Made by a program: the position numbers and the translations under genes. The notes beneath the pieces are model-generated. The model saw only the letters and a list, made by a program, of their open reading frames with translations, ran no database searches and was not told where the DNA came from. Source: Rhodospirillaceae bacterium MC! (GTDB lineage Bacteria; Pseudomonadota; Alphaproteobacteria; MC1). From it: DNA of 64,000 nt. The stretch is from NCBI GenBank assembly GCA_002632265.1, contig NQOV01000007.1, forward strand, positions 271,512 through 335,511, written 5' to 3'. Below are positions 17,973 to 26,241 of this stretch, one piece after another (positions within the stretch are counted from its first letter, which is position 1; every line of letters starts with the position of its first letter).

Positions 17973-18440
17973 ATGACACAATCTCACGAAATTCTCATAG
18001 ACGGCAGAATAAACAATCACGAACATAGCATGTTATATAAAGTATATTTTGATGATACCGATAGCGGTGGCATTATGTATCACACAAATTACATAAAAAT
18101 ATGCGAACGTGCAAGAACTGATTGCTTACACATCGCTCAAATAACCTATGCTGATCTTAAGCAATCTCCAGATCAACCCTTATTTGTGGTGGCAGGTCTT
18201 GAAGCGAAATATAAAAGCCCTGCCATTTTAGAAGATACTTTACTTATTAAAACTAAAATCAAGCACATGAGAAAATCCTATATTCTTTTCGAGCAGTTAA
18301 TCTACAAATTAAACGCTAAAATAGACGATCATGAAAATAACACTCTCTTATTTTCCATGGATGTGAAAATAGCCTATATTAACAAAAACAACAAACCAAC
18401 CATGATCCCCCAAACTCTCCGAGATAAATTAATTTTCTAA
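17973..18440 (+). CDS. ybgC: YbgC-type acyl-CoA thioesterase (4-hydroxybenzoyl-CoA thioesterase family)
   Basis: 155 residues, hot-dog fold. The signature YFDDTDSGGIMYHTNYIKICERARTD contains the catalytic Asp in the position usual for YbgC (quoted in parts: DDTDSGGIMYHTNY, then ERARTD). A second conserved segment is ALEAKYKSPA-like (GLEAKYKSPAILEDTL). In other proteobacteria ybgC opens the tol-pal operon, but here no tol genes follow. It lies 27 bases after the methyltransferase and probably shares its transcript. Confidence 0.85.
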   Translation: MTQSHEILIDGRINNHEHSMLYKVYFDDTDSGGIMYHTNYIKICERARTDCLHIAQITYADLKQSPDQPLFVVAGLEAKYKSPAILEDTLLIKTKIKHMRKSYILFEQLIYKLNAKIDDHENNTLLFSMDVKIAYINKNNKPTMIPQTLRDKLIF

Positions 18441-18463
18441 AATCAAATGCCATGAAAAACTAT

Positions 18464-18492
18464 TTGACAAAAAATGATTTAAATGATACCAT
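18464..18492 (+). promoter_or_regulatory. Promoter of thrS
   Basis: TTGACA (18464-18469), 17-base spacer, TACCAT with an upstream TG (extended -10). It precedes a 110-base leader. Confidence 0.5.
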
Positions 18493-18514
18493 TACATAAG
18501 TTACTAAGCTTTTA

Positions 18515-18557
18515 TTTACCACAAACCCCAAGGGGTTGGAATGATATTTGCAGTAAA
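18515..18557 (+). promoter_or_regulatory. Possible structured leader of thrS mRNA
   Basis: An inner GC hairpin, AACCCC-AA-GGGGTT (18524-18537), sits inside an outer TTTAC/GTAAA pairing. In enteric bacteria thrS mRNA leader hairpins bind the synthetase to repress translation. Whether this hairpin does so is inference. Confidence 0.3.
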
Positions 18558-18607
18558 TATAATATAATATTATAATAATTTTTCTATTAATGGAGATAAT
18601 ATAGTCC

Positions 18608-20581
18608 ATGGTATCTATAACATTACCAGATGGCAGTAGCCGTGAGTTTGAGAATCCTATATCGGGATACGATTTAGCATTAAGTATATCAAAAAGTTTA
18701 TCTAAGCAAGCAATCGCAATAAAAGTAGATAATCAATTAAAAGATTTACACACGAACATCAAAACGGATTCAACGGTACAAATTATCACATTAAAAGATA
18801 AAGAGGGTTTGGAAATAATACGCCATTCCACTGCCCATTTACTAGCCCAATCGGCTAAGGCACTCTTTAAGGATAAGATCCAAGTTACCATAGGTCCAAT
18901 TATTGATGACGGTTTCTATTACGATTTCGCCTTTGATCGCTCTTTCACTCCTGAAGATTTGGAAAAGCTGGAAGCGAAAATGACCGAACTTGTTCATGCT
19001 GATCTTAAAATCGAGCGTGAAGAAATTTCTCGAGAAAAGGCCATTGAATTCTTCAAAGCCCAAGGCGAAGAATATAAAGTAGAACTTATTTCTGCAATAG
19101 AAGAAGGTACAACCATAAGCCTATACAAGCAAGGCGATTTCGCTGATCTTTGCCGAGGTCCTCATCTACCATCCACTAAATTCATTGGCGACGGCTTTAA
19201 ACTAACCAAGTTAGCAGGTGCTTACTGGCGTGGAGATTCTAACAATCCCATGTTACAACGTATTTATGGTACATCTTGGGGCAACAAAAAAGATCTTAAG
19301 AAGTATCTTACCATGTTGGAAGAAGCTGAAAAACGAGATCACCGTAAACTAGGGCGTGAAATGGATCTCTTTAGTGTTCACGAAGAATCTCCTGGTGCAG
19401 TATTCTGGCATCCACGTGGACACATTCTTTACCGCAAGATCCAAAACTACATGCGTAAACGTCTGGATTCTAACGGATACTTTGAAGTTAACACTCCCCA
19501 AATCGCCGATCGTGCATTATGGGAAAAATCAGGCCATTGGGAAAAGTTCCAAGATAACATGTTCCTAACAGGCGATGATCATAAGGTTCTAGCCATTAAG
19601 CCCATGAGTTGTCCGGGAAGTATGATTGTTTATAATAATGGTTTAAAATCTTACAGAGATTTACCATTTAAATTAAGTGAGTTCGGTTCTGTTTTTAGAA
19701 AAGAGTCATCAGGATCATTACATGGTATTATGCGTGTGCGTGCTTTCACTCAAGATGACGCTCATATCTATTGCACAACCGAACAGGTGGACTCTGCCAT
19801 TAAAGAATCCATTGATATGATTTTCACAGTCTATAAGGATATGGGCTTTGAAAATATCCGTGTGAAGTTTTCCGATCGTCCTGAAACACGTATCGGTACG
19901 GATGATGTATGGACAGAAGCCGAAAACGCTCTCCGTTCTGCTACAGAAAGCTACGGCATTAAGTTGGAATATAACCAAGGGGAAGGAGCTTTCTACGGAC
20001 CGAAACTGGAATTCGTTCTAACCGACGCTATCGGACGTGATTGGCAATGTGGAACAATTCAACTTGATTTCATGTTACCAGAACGCTTTAACGCCACATA
20101 CATCGATGAACAAGGAGAAAAGAAACATCCTGTAATGATTCATAGAGCCATTTTAGGATCTATGGAACGCTTTGTTGGGATCTTGATCGAAAACTATGCA
20201 GGAAATCTCCCATTGTGGTTAGCTCCTTTACAAGCTACGGTTTGCACTATTACCAATTCAACGGATTCTTATGGGCAAGAAGTGGCTAAGAAGTTAGCAA
20301 AAGCGGGCTTGGTAGTGGAAACAGATTTCCGCAATGAGAAAATCGGCTATAAGATCCGTGAAAATAGTAGACGTAAAATCCCAGTGATTATAACAGTGGG
20401 AGAAAAAGAGCAAGAATCCAATCAAGTATCCATTCGCCGTCTTGGTTCTAAGGATCAAACGCTAATGAGTCTTGATGATGCAATTCAAACTTTAGTAAAA
20501 GAGGCAAGTGGGCCATTTAATATCGGCTTGAATATGCGTGAAGATATCATGCCGACATATTTCACTAACTCATTGTCTTAA
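18608..20581 (+). CDS. thrS: Threonyl-tRNA synthetase
   Basis: 657 residues, full-length class II synthetase. An N-terminal TGS domain (residues 1-60, ITLPDGSSREF) is followed by the editing domain with HSTAHLLAQSAKALF (the usual HxxxH) and CRGPH. The catalytic core shows the Zn ligand Cys in IKPMSCPGSM, RAFTQDDAHIYC and LEFVLTDAIGRDWQCGTIQLD. The anticodon-binding domain is at the end. It charges tRNA-Thr. A promoter and a short hairpin leader precede it. infC follows under a separate promoter, the common thrS-infC neighbourhood. Confidence 0.97.
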   Translation: MVSITLPDGSSREFENPISGYDLALSISKSLSKQAIAIKVDNQLKDLHTNIKTDSTVQIITLKDKEGLEIIRHSTAHLLAQSAKALFKDKIQVTIGPIIDDGFYYDFAFDRSFTPEDLEKLEAKMTELVHADLKIEREEISREKAIEFFKAQGEEYKVELISAIEEGTTISLYKQGDFADLCRGPHLPSTKFIGDGFKLTKLAGAYWRGDSNNPMLQRIYGTSWGNKKDLKKYLTMLEEAEKRDHRKLGREMDLFSVHEESPGAVFWHPRGHILYRKIQNYMRKRLDSNGYFEVNTPQIADRALWEKSGHWEKFQDNMFLTGDDHKVLAIKPMSCPGSMIVYNNGLKSYRDLPFKLSEFGSVFRKESSGSLHGIMRVRAFTQDDAHIYCTTEQVDSAIKESIDMIFTVYKDMGFENIRVKFSDRPETRIGTDDVWTEAENALRSATESYGIKLEYNQGEGAFYGPKLEFVLTDAIGRDWQCGTIQLDFMLPERFNATYIDEQGEKKHPVMIHRAILGSMERFVGILIENYAGNLPLWLAPLQATVCTITNSTDSYGQEVAKKLAKAGLVVETDFRNEKIGYKIRENSRRKIPVIITVGEKEQESNQVSIRRLGSKDQTLMSLDDAIQTLVKEASGPFNIGLNMREDIMPTYFTNSLS

Positions 20582-20667
20582 ATAGTAAAATCTAGATATT
20601 TAAATCTTTTATTCACACGTAAAAGATTTGAATATTGAAATTTTTTTAATTAAATAAATTTTAATGT

Positions 20668-20696
20668 TTGATTTTTCTTTAAATATATTATATCAT
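20668..20696 (+). promoter_or_regulatory. Promoter of infC
   Basis: TTGATT (20668-20673), 17-base spacer, TATCAT (20691-20696), leaving a leader of about 35 bases ahead of the AUA start. Confidence 0.5.
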
Positions 20697-20737
20697 ATGA
20701 CTATATCAAACAATATTATAAAATTAGGGAGGGTGTT

Positions 20738-21286
20738 ATAGCTCGTAGTCCGCAATCTCAAAAAAAACCAAATGATGGTCCTAGAATTAACAGAGATATT
20801 AATGAAACAGAAATCCGCTTGATTGACGAAAATGGCGAAATGATTGGTGTAGTTCCTACTAAGGATGCCCTTTTACGTGCCGAAGGCGTTGGCTTGGATC
20901 TCATCGAAGTTTCACCAAATGCCGAACCACCTCTGTGTAAGATTATCGACTATGGTAAATATAAATATTCCTTACAAAAAAGGAAGTCAGAAGCTAAGAA
21001 AAACCAAAAAGTTGTTAGCGTTAAAGAAGTAAAACTAAGCTTACGTATTGAAGAAAACGATTATATTGTAAAATACAAAAGAGTAGTAAAATTCTTAAAC
21101 GAAGGCAATAAAGTAAAAGTTTCTTTACGTTTCCGTGGGCGTGAAGCCGAACATCCCGAGTTAGGCTTAAATACTCTAAAGCGTATTACAGATGATCTAA
21201 CCACTGCCGAAGTGGAATATAAAGTGGATCAAAAAGCAAAACGTGAAGGCCGTCAAATGATGATGGTATTATCCGCCAATACTTAA
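20738..21286 (+). CDS. infC: Translation initiation factor IF-3, with AUA start codon
   Basis: 182 residues from an ATA codon at 20738. The first in-frame ATG (20819) would remove the conserved N-terminus, whereas the upstream frame gives ARSPQSQKKPNDGPRINRDI, which matches alphaproteobacterial IF-3. A strong GGAGG lies five bases before the ATA. Further motifs are LIEVSPNAEPPLCKIIDYGK and KEVKLSLRIEENDY. IF-3 checks start codons on the 30S subunit, and infC genes are known for AUU/AUC/AUA starts that let IF-3 repress its own translation. A terminator-like hairpin follows at 21290. rpmI and rplT, usual neighbours, do not follow. Confidence 0.93.
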   Translation: MARSPQSQKKPNDGPRINRDINETEIRLIDENGEMIGVVPTKDALLRAEGVGLDLIEVSPNAEPPLCKIIDYGKYKYSLQKRKSEAKKNQKVVSVKEVKLSLRIEENDYIVKYKRVVKFLNEGNKVKVSLRFRGREAEHPELGLNTLKRITDDLTTAEVEYKVDQKAKREGRQMMMVLSANT

Positions 21287-21289
21287 AGC

Positions 21290-21333
21290 TTACTGCCCCT
21301 AATTGTTCCTTAAAAGAAATAGTTAGGGGTAAT
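21290..21333 (+). terminator. Hairpin after infC
   Basis: CCCCTAA and TTAGGGG arms enclose a loop with a smaller imperfect stem. The outer TTA/TAA extends it. There is no clear T tract afterwards, because the 13-base direct repeats begin at once. Confidence 0.45.
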
Positions 21334-21410
21334 TATCAAGCGTAATTATCAAGTGTAATTATTGAGTATAATAATCGAGCGTAATTATTAAGTATAATAA
21401 ATATTAAGTA
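21329..21410. repeat. 13-base direct repeats upstream of a hypothetical gene
   Basis: Five head-to-tail units beginning GTAATTATCAAGC at 21329, 21342, 21355, 21368 and 21381, with one to five changes each, then a degenerate sixth. Five ungapped units of constant length are unlikely by chance even in AT-rich DNA. Confidence 0.6.
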
Positions 21411-21453
21411 GAATTCTTAAATGTGATAGTCGCATAAAAAAGGTACTGTGATA

Positions 21454-21888
21454 ATGAATGAACAACTTCCAAAAAATTTAGGTGCTAAAATTCTTTCCAT
21501 AGCCATTAAATCATATATTGATGATATAATGAAAAATCATCTAAATGATGTTACTCCAAAAATGCGAAAGGCCTTAGATTTCTATAATCGAATCGCCAAC
21601 CAGTTGCGAGAAACTGGAAACATCGATTATAATACCACAAATGGCGGACACATTAGCGGTATCTTAGAAGTTCTTGCCGATGGGATCTTTCAATATTCCA
21701 ACAAAGCAAAACAAACCTCCACTCCGTCCTTTGTGGTTGTCATGCTCGATTGGGCAGGCGATACGATCAGGGGAATCGGTTTACAGATCAAAACTAACAC
21801 CGCAAGAAACAATGCCAATCCTATTAGTATAGATCTACCAGAAGAAATCGCCTTTCTTTTTGATACAATGCAACCAGGTTCATTTTAA
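21454..21888 (+). CDS. Hypothetical protein
   Basis: 144 residues from ATG 21454; a GTG two codons earlier (21448) is the alternative. AAGG ten bases upstream favours the ATG. It is soluble and not recognised. The N-terminal half is helical (KILSIAIKSYIDDIMKNHL), the C-terminal half has a beta-rich segment FVVVMLDWAGDTIRGIGLQI. It lies alone between infC and the heparinase-like gene, 51 bases before the latter. Confidence 0.6.
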   Translation: MNEQLPKNLGAKILSIAIKSYIDDIMKNHLNDVTPKMRKALDFYNRIANQLRETGNIDYNTTNGGHISGILEVLADGIFQYSNKAKQTSTPSFVVVMLDWAGDTIRGIGLQIKTNTARNNANPISIDLPEEIAFLFDTMQPGSF

Positions 21889-21939
21889 ATCCACTTTGTT
21901 ATTCACACTAATACACAATATTAAAACAGATATCACACA

Positions 21940-23703
21940 ATGTCATCAAACTTAAGTTATGAAACACACACAAAAGAAAAGGGTTCATGGTTCTTACATA
22001 AAGAAACCATACCTTTTTTTGCTTTCATAAGAAGAAGTATCCACAAACTCCCCCTATATAAAAGATTCATACTTACAGGTAAGATATACAAATTTAAATA
22101 CTCATTTAGCAAGCTAGATTTCATTGGCGATCTAGAACGTGGCTTAGAGTTGACAAATACTGGACGTTTGCCAGTTACCGAAGAATATATCACTCTAACA
22201 AATGGCATATTAGCTCCAAGACAAGGCAATAAAACCGCACAAAATTATTATCATACATTCGAATGGTTAAACGATCTTGCTCAAGCAGGAACAAAAGAAT
22301 CCGCAGCCACTGCTAAATATATGCTTAGAGCATGGTCGCAAAAATGGAACAAATATGTTTATAGCTGGAGTGCCGATCGTGCAGTAAAACGTGGGATAGC
22401 CGTGTTAAATGCTTGGTATATGCTAAGCGAAAACAACACAAGCCCCACAGATCCAGTTCTATATTCCATAGTTTTCAGCCATAAAAGACACATCAAATTC
22501 ATACTCCCAACTCTAACAGGCGTAACCGAATTACTGGCAGTACAATTTCTTTTAGGATTTTATTTACATGCAAAAGGCGAGTATCCGAACTATTTACGCA
22601 CTAAACTTTTAACCATTTTACAAGAGCAATTCTATCCAGATGGCGGATACTGTTTACGAAATCCACGAATCCAAGTCATCGTATTTAAAGCCTTACTTTC
22701 CATAAAAACCTACATCGATCAAAGCAACTTCGATTCGGAAATCGCCCTAAATACCATTCTCACAAGAGTAAAACAAGTGGCCCACCTAATGATCCATAAA
22801 AATGGCGAATTAGTATGCTTTAATGGGAGCGATAAGGGGCAAGATATCATAAATGACGCCTTAAAAACTCTCATAATCGGCGAAGAAAACCAAGAAAAAG
22901 CACAGGATAAATCACAAGATAAACCGCAGGAGAAAGCTCCGTACATTGCTCCTTATACTGGATTCATGTGCTTAGAAAATCAACACATGAAAATCATCGC
23001 CGATGTGGGCTACCCCCAAGCCCCCCATAGGGTTGATAAATACATCCCATTCAATGGAACAGGTGGGATCGAATTATCTTATGAAAATCACGTAGTATTC
23101 CAAAACTGCGGATATCAAGAATGGCTACCCCAAGGGTGGCAAGACGGCTTAAGACAATCGGTCGCTCACAACACATTATCAATTGACGATTTCGAACATA
23201 CGGACATCAACAAAAAAGGTATCATAATCAGATCCCCACGCAACATCCAAGGATCGCAACTGGCACACAATAATAATCTATGGTTAGAATACGCCCACGA
23301 TGGTTTCATGAATGAATACGGTCTCATGTATCAACGCCGACTATTCATGGATACCACCAAAACATCCCTAACAGGCGAAGAACTCCTAACCACCCCGACC
23401 CAACTCCTAGCAAAACCCAAACCCCACAACGCAATTCTTAACTTTCACATCCACCCAGATATAGCTGTCCTTTTCGAAAAAGGCGATAATATTGTGATCT
23501 TCATCCTGCCAAACGGTAGCCAAATGAAATTCATCTGCAACTTCCACGATATCAACATCCTAGAAGGCGTAAATGCCTGCGAAAAATGGCGACTAAAACG
23601 CAACCTCCGAATGGAAATCACAATCCCCATAACCTCCAAAACCACCCAAATCAAATGGGCCATCCAACCCCTATCCAATCACGAAAAATACCAAATTAAG
23701 TAA
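21940..23703 (+). CDS. Heparinase II/III-like protein
   Basis: 587 residues. An N-terminal all-helical toroid (QNYYHTFEWLNDLAQAG, RAVKRGIAVLNAWYML, PDGGYCLRNP) is followed after residue ~330 by a beta-sandwich with GFMCLENQHMKIIADVG and SVAHNTLSIDDFEHT. This matches the heparinase II/III-like proteins common in Alphaproteobacteria. The HNTLSID stretch is the usual start of the C-terminal domain. Some members cleave acidic polysaccharides, but the biological substrate of this group is not settled. A charged insert rich in Lys/Gln/Asp (EENQEKAQDKSQDKPQEKA) joins the two domains. No signal peptide is seen. Confidence 0.85.
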   Translation: MSSNLSYETHTKEKGSWFLHKETIPFFAFIRRSIHKLPLYKRFILTGKIYKFKYSFSKLDFIGDLERGLELTNTGRLPVTEEYITLTNGILAPRQGNKTAQNYYHTFEWLNDLAQAGTKESAATAKYMLRAWSQKWNKYVYSWSADRAVKRGIAVLNAWYMLSENNTSPTDPVLYSIVFSHKRHIKFILPTLTGVTELLAVQFLLGFYLHAKGEYPNYLRTKLLTILQEQFYPDGGYCLRNPRIQVIVFKALLSIKTYIDQSNFDSEIALNTILTRVKQVAHLMIHKNGELVCFNGSDKGQDIINDALKTLIIGEENQEKAQDKSQDKPQEKAPYIAPYTGFMCLENQHMKIIADVGYPQAPHRVDKYIPFNGTGGIELSYENHVVFQNCGYQEWLPQGWQDGLRQSVAHNTLSIDDFEHTDINKKGIIIRSPRNIQGSQLAHNNNLWLEYAHDGFMNEYGLMYQRRLFMDTTKTSLTGEELLTTPTQLLAKPKPHNAILNFHIHPDIAVLFEKGDNIVIFILPNGSQMKFICNFHDINILEGVNACEKWRLKRNLRMEITIPITSKTTQIKWAIQPLSNHEKYQIK

Positions 23704-23776
23704 ATTTATATCAGAGTAAAAAGGGGATTGTAAATATTTTTATCTTATTGTCGCATAACATACAATATGGAATAAT

Positions 23777-25156
23777 TTAGAGTATAATCTTGCCATAGAG
23801 TTTATTTTCAATTAGCTTAGTTATTAGCACATCATATATCAGGCCTTTTTCTAAGGGATCAGATTGGCTGATATTTTCTAAATGGATAAGGCAGTTGTTT
23901 TCGCTGTGGCCTTTGTTGTTATCTTCTAGGACGATTTGGGTTGTGGTATTGAGTTGTTTTTTTAGGAATCTAAGTTGGGATTCTGCCATGATATCACGGA
24001 GAATTTTTGCTCGAGATTTTTTTGTTGTGCCGTCTACTTGGGGCATTTTGCTGGCTGGTGTACCGTGGCGAGCCGAGTAAGGAAAGACATGACCCCATTG
24101 GATATCCATAGTTTCAACGGTTTTACAAGTTTTATTGAACATCTCTTGTGTTTCTGTGGGAAAGCCTGCGATTATATCGCAACCAATGGAAATATTCCCA
24201 TTGGCTGTGCGAAGTTTTTCGACTATATTTATGAGATCTTGAGATGAATGACGTCTTTTCATACGCTTTAATGTGAGATCTTCGCCCGCTTGCATGGAAA
24301 GATGAACAAATGGCATGAGTCTTGGTTCGGTTTTAAAAAGATCTATCAATTCATCACTTACACAAGCAGGATCAAGCGATGATAATCTTAAACGTTTCAG
24401 TTGTGGCAGTTCTTTAAAGATCTTTTTTAGCAGTCCTACAAAAGTATTTTCTGTAAGAGTATTTTCTGTAAGAGCGTTCTCTGTAAGAGTTTTCTCTTGG
24501 TTTTCATCCGTGAAATCGATCCCCCAAGATGTGAGATCAACGCCAGTTAGAATCACTTCATTAAAGCCTTGATTTATCACTTGAGATATTTTTTCGATAA
24601 CCGTATCACTGGCTAAACTTTTAGATTTCCCACGAGCATAAGGAATAATACAAAAGGTACAAAAATAATTACACCCCTGTTGTATTTGCACATAAGCTCT
24701 TGATTTATCTTGGAAGTTTTCAGGCGATAAAAAGTCAATATTAGTATTATCATCCAAAATATCGCTCACATGGATTATCGGATCGTCATTATTTATGGCG
24801 TTTATGTTTTTAGCAAGATTAATAAAGCTTGCTTGGTCCATTTTTTCCTTATTTCCCCAAATGGCAGAAACTTCGCTCATGCTTGCGTATTCATCTGGAT
24901 TAACTTGTGCAGCACATCCACTTACGATAATATGGGTTTGCGGATGTTCCTTTTTATACTTGCGAATTGACTGACGTGATTGTCTTACAGCCTCGTTGGT
25001 TACCGTGCAAGTGTTGAAAACCACAACATTATCTTTCAAACCCGCCCTTATGGCATGCTCTTTCATGATTTCCGACTCAAAGGAATTCAAACGACAACCA
25101 AAGGAAATAACTTCCGCTTGCTTAGAATTTTGATCTTTTTTACTCTGTTCTTCCAT
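23777..25156 (-). CDS. mtaB: tRNA t6A37 methylthiotransferase MtaB
   Basis: 459 residues. N-terminal UPF0004 domain with the three cluster Cys in FGCRLNSFES, NTCTVTNEA and SGCAAQVNP. Radical SAM domain with CNYFCTFC and GVDLTSWGIDF. C-terminal TRAM-like region. It adds a methylthio group to t6A at tRNA position 37, making ms2t6A. A short repeated TLTEN/ALTEN/TLTEN loop sits between the radical SAM strands (DNA 15-base repeats near 24435-24495) and looks like recent slippage. The upstream side holds the 110-base repeats. Confidence 0.93.
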   Translation of the reverse strand: MEEQSKKDQNSKQAEVISFGCRLNSFESEIMKEHAIRAGLKDNVVVFNTCTVTNEAVRQSRQSIRKYKKEHPQTHIIVSGCAAQVNPDEYASMSEVSAIWGNKEKMDQASFINLAKNINAINNDDPIIHVSDILDDNTNIDFLSPENFQDKSRAYVQIQQGCNYFCTFCIIPYARGKSKSLASDTVIEKISQVINQGFNEVILTGVDLTSWGIDFTDENQEKTLTENALTENTLTENTFVGLLKKIFKELPQLKRLRLSSLDPACVSDELIDLFKTEPRLMPFVHLSMQAGEDLTLKRMKRRHSSQDLINIVEKLRTANGNISIGCDIIAGFPTETQEMFNKTCKTVETMDIQWGHVFPYSARHGTPASKMPQVDGTTKKSRAKILRDIMAESQLRFLKKQLNTTTQIVLEDNNKGHSENNCLIHLENISQSDPLEKGLIYDVLITKLIENKLYGKIIL

Positions 25157-25192
25157 AAAAACCCTAAATAAATATTTATATCAGCTCTCTCA

Positions 25193-25440
25193 AATGACTA
25201 CTTCCCCACAATTCCGTTAGGAATGGGGAAAAGCAGTCATTCAGCGTTCTTAAGGCATACGGGGTGTATACCCCCATACATAAGTATGCCTTAAGAAATA
25301 GCTTGAATGACTACTTCCCCACAATTCCGTTAGGAATGGGGAAAAGCAGTTAGTCAGTGTTCTTAAGGCATACGGGGTGTATACCCCCATACATAAGTAT
25401 GCCTTAAGGACGCTGAATGACTGCTTTTCCCCATTCCTAA
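25193..25440. repeat. Tandem 113/110-base palindromic repeat units (family copy 4)
   Basis: Unit 1 starts at 25193, unit 2 at 25306, and a partial third at 25416. Each unit holds two hairpins: TTCCCC..ATTCC/GGAAT..GGGGAA, and CTTAAGGCATAC/GTATGCCTTAAG around a GGGGTGTATACCCCC loop. The partial unit runs into deoD, whose stop codon (TAG, minus strand 25439-25437) lies at the repeat edge. CTTAAGGACGCT at 25403 links it to the dispersed family. Confidence 0.85.
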
Positions 25441-26138
25441 GAGGTTTGTAGGGCGATTTTCATCATATCAGTGAATGTCTTTTCACGTTCTTCGCTTGAT
25501 GTTTGTTCGCCTGTGATAATATGATCGCTGATTGTTAAAATCGCTAGGGCTTTTTTATGGCACTCGGCGGCTACACCGAACAAGCCTGCGGCCTCCATTT
25601 CTACGCATAGGATTTGCATTGACGCCATTTTATTGAAAAAATCAAAATTCGGCGTGTAAAATAAATCTGCGGAAAAGACGTTCCCTACATGGACATCTAT
25701 TCCCAACTTATTAGCGTTTTCATGAGCTTTTGCAAGCAAGCCATAATCAGAAATAGCGGAAAAATCAAAATTATTAAAACGCTGACGATTCACTAGGGAA
25801 TCTGTACATGCCCCTTGAGCTAGGACTACATCTCTGATTTTAATATCCTTTGAGACCGCTCCTGCCGATCCCACACGGATAATATTTTCCACATTAAACT
25901 CCGTATATAACTCCTTGGAATAAATAGAAACCGACGGAATTCCCATACCGCTACCCATAACCGATACGTCTTTACCTTGATAGCTTCCAGTATAGCCGAA
26001 CATATTGCGTACTCTGTTAACTTCTTTGACATTATCAAGAAAATTATCCGCAATAAATTTTGCACGCAAGGGATCGCCTGGCATTAAAACAGTAGGAGCA
26101 AAATCCCCTAGATTAGCGTTAATATGTGGAGTAGCCAT
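25437..26138 (-). CDS. deoD: Purine-nucleoside phosphorylase, DeoD type
   Basis: 233 residues (family about 235-240). Hexameric NP-I motifs: [28 protein letters not shown] with the phosphate-binding Arg/GDP region, [36 protein letters not shown] (Met-Glu contact to ribose) and [11 protein letters not shown] with the catalytic Asp. It splits purine (deoxy)nucleosides with phosphate for base salvage. The C-terminus ends at a palindromic repeat and is a few residues short, perhaps trimmed by repeat insertion. No other deo gene is adjacent. Confidence 0.95.
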   Translation of the reverse strand: MATPHINANLGDFAPTVLMPGDPLRAKFIADNFLDNVKEVNRVRNMFGYTGSYQGKDVSVMGSGMGIPSVSIYSKELYTEFNVENIIRVGSAGAVSKDIKIRDVVLAQGACTDSLVNRQRFNNFDFSAISDYGLLAKAHENANKLGIDVHVGNVFSADLFYTPNFDFFNKMASMQILCVEMEAAGLFGVAAECHKKALAILTISDHIITGEQTSSEEREKTFTDMMKIALQTS

Positions 26139-26188
26139 TCTAAATTTCCTTTTATTTGTAATTATATTTTATCTATCCTATCATAATT

Positions 26189-26223
26189 ATACAGGCATTT
26201 CAATATAAATATAATGCCTGTAT
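26189..26223 (-). terminator. Hairpin after the antiporter operon
   Basis: ATACAGGCATT (26189-26199) pairs perfectly with AATGCCTGTAT (26213-26223). It lies just past the last antiporter gene and before deoD. The T-rich side is better for the + strand, so its efficiency on the minus strand is uncertain. Confidence 0.5.
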
Positions 26224-26241
26224 TTTTACGGTGCTATCCTA

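Noticed and set aside
18515..18557. T-box riboswitch before thrS
   Set aside because: No specifier loop, T-box sequence or terminator is present, and T-boxes are not expected in this group.
21329..21410. Plasmid-type iterons or a replication origin
   Set aside because: No replication initiator gene or DnaA box cluster is near; the surrounding genes are chromosomal housekeeping genes.
25193..25440. Possible CRISPR array
   Set aside because: Units are 110-113 bases and nearly identical throughout, with no unique spacers, and no cas genes are present.
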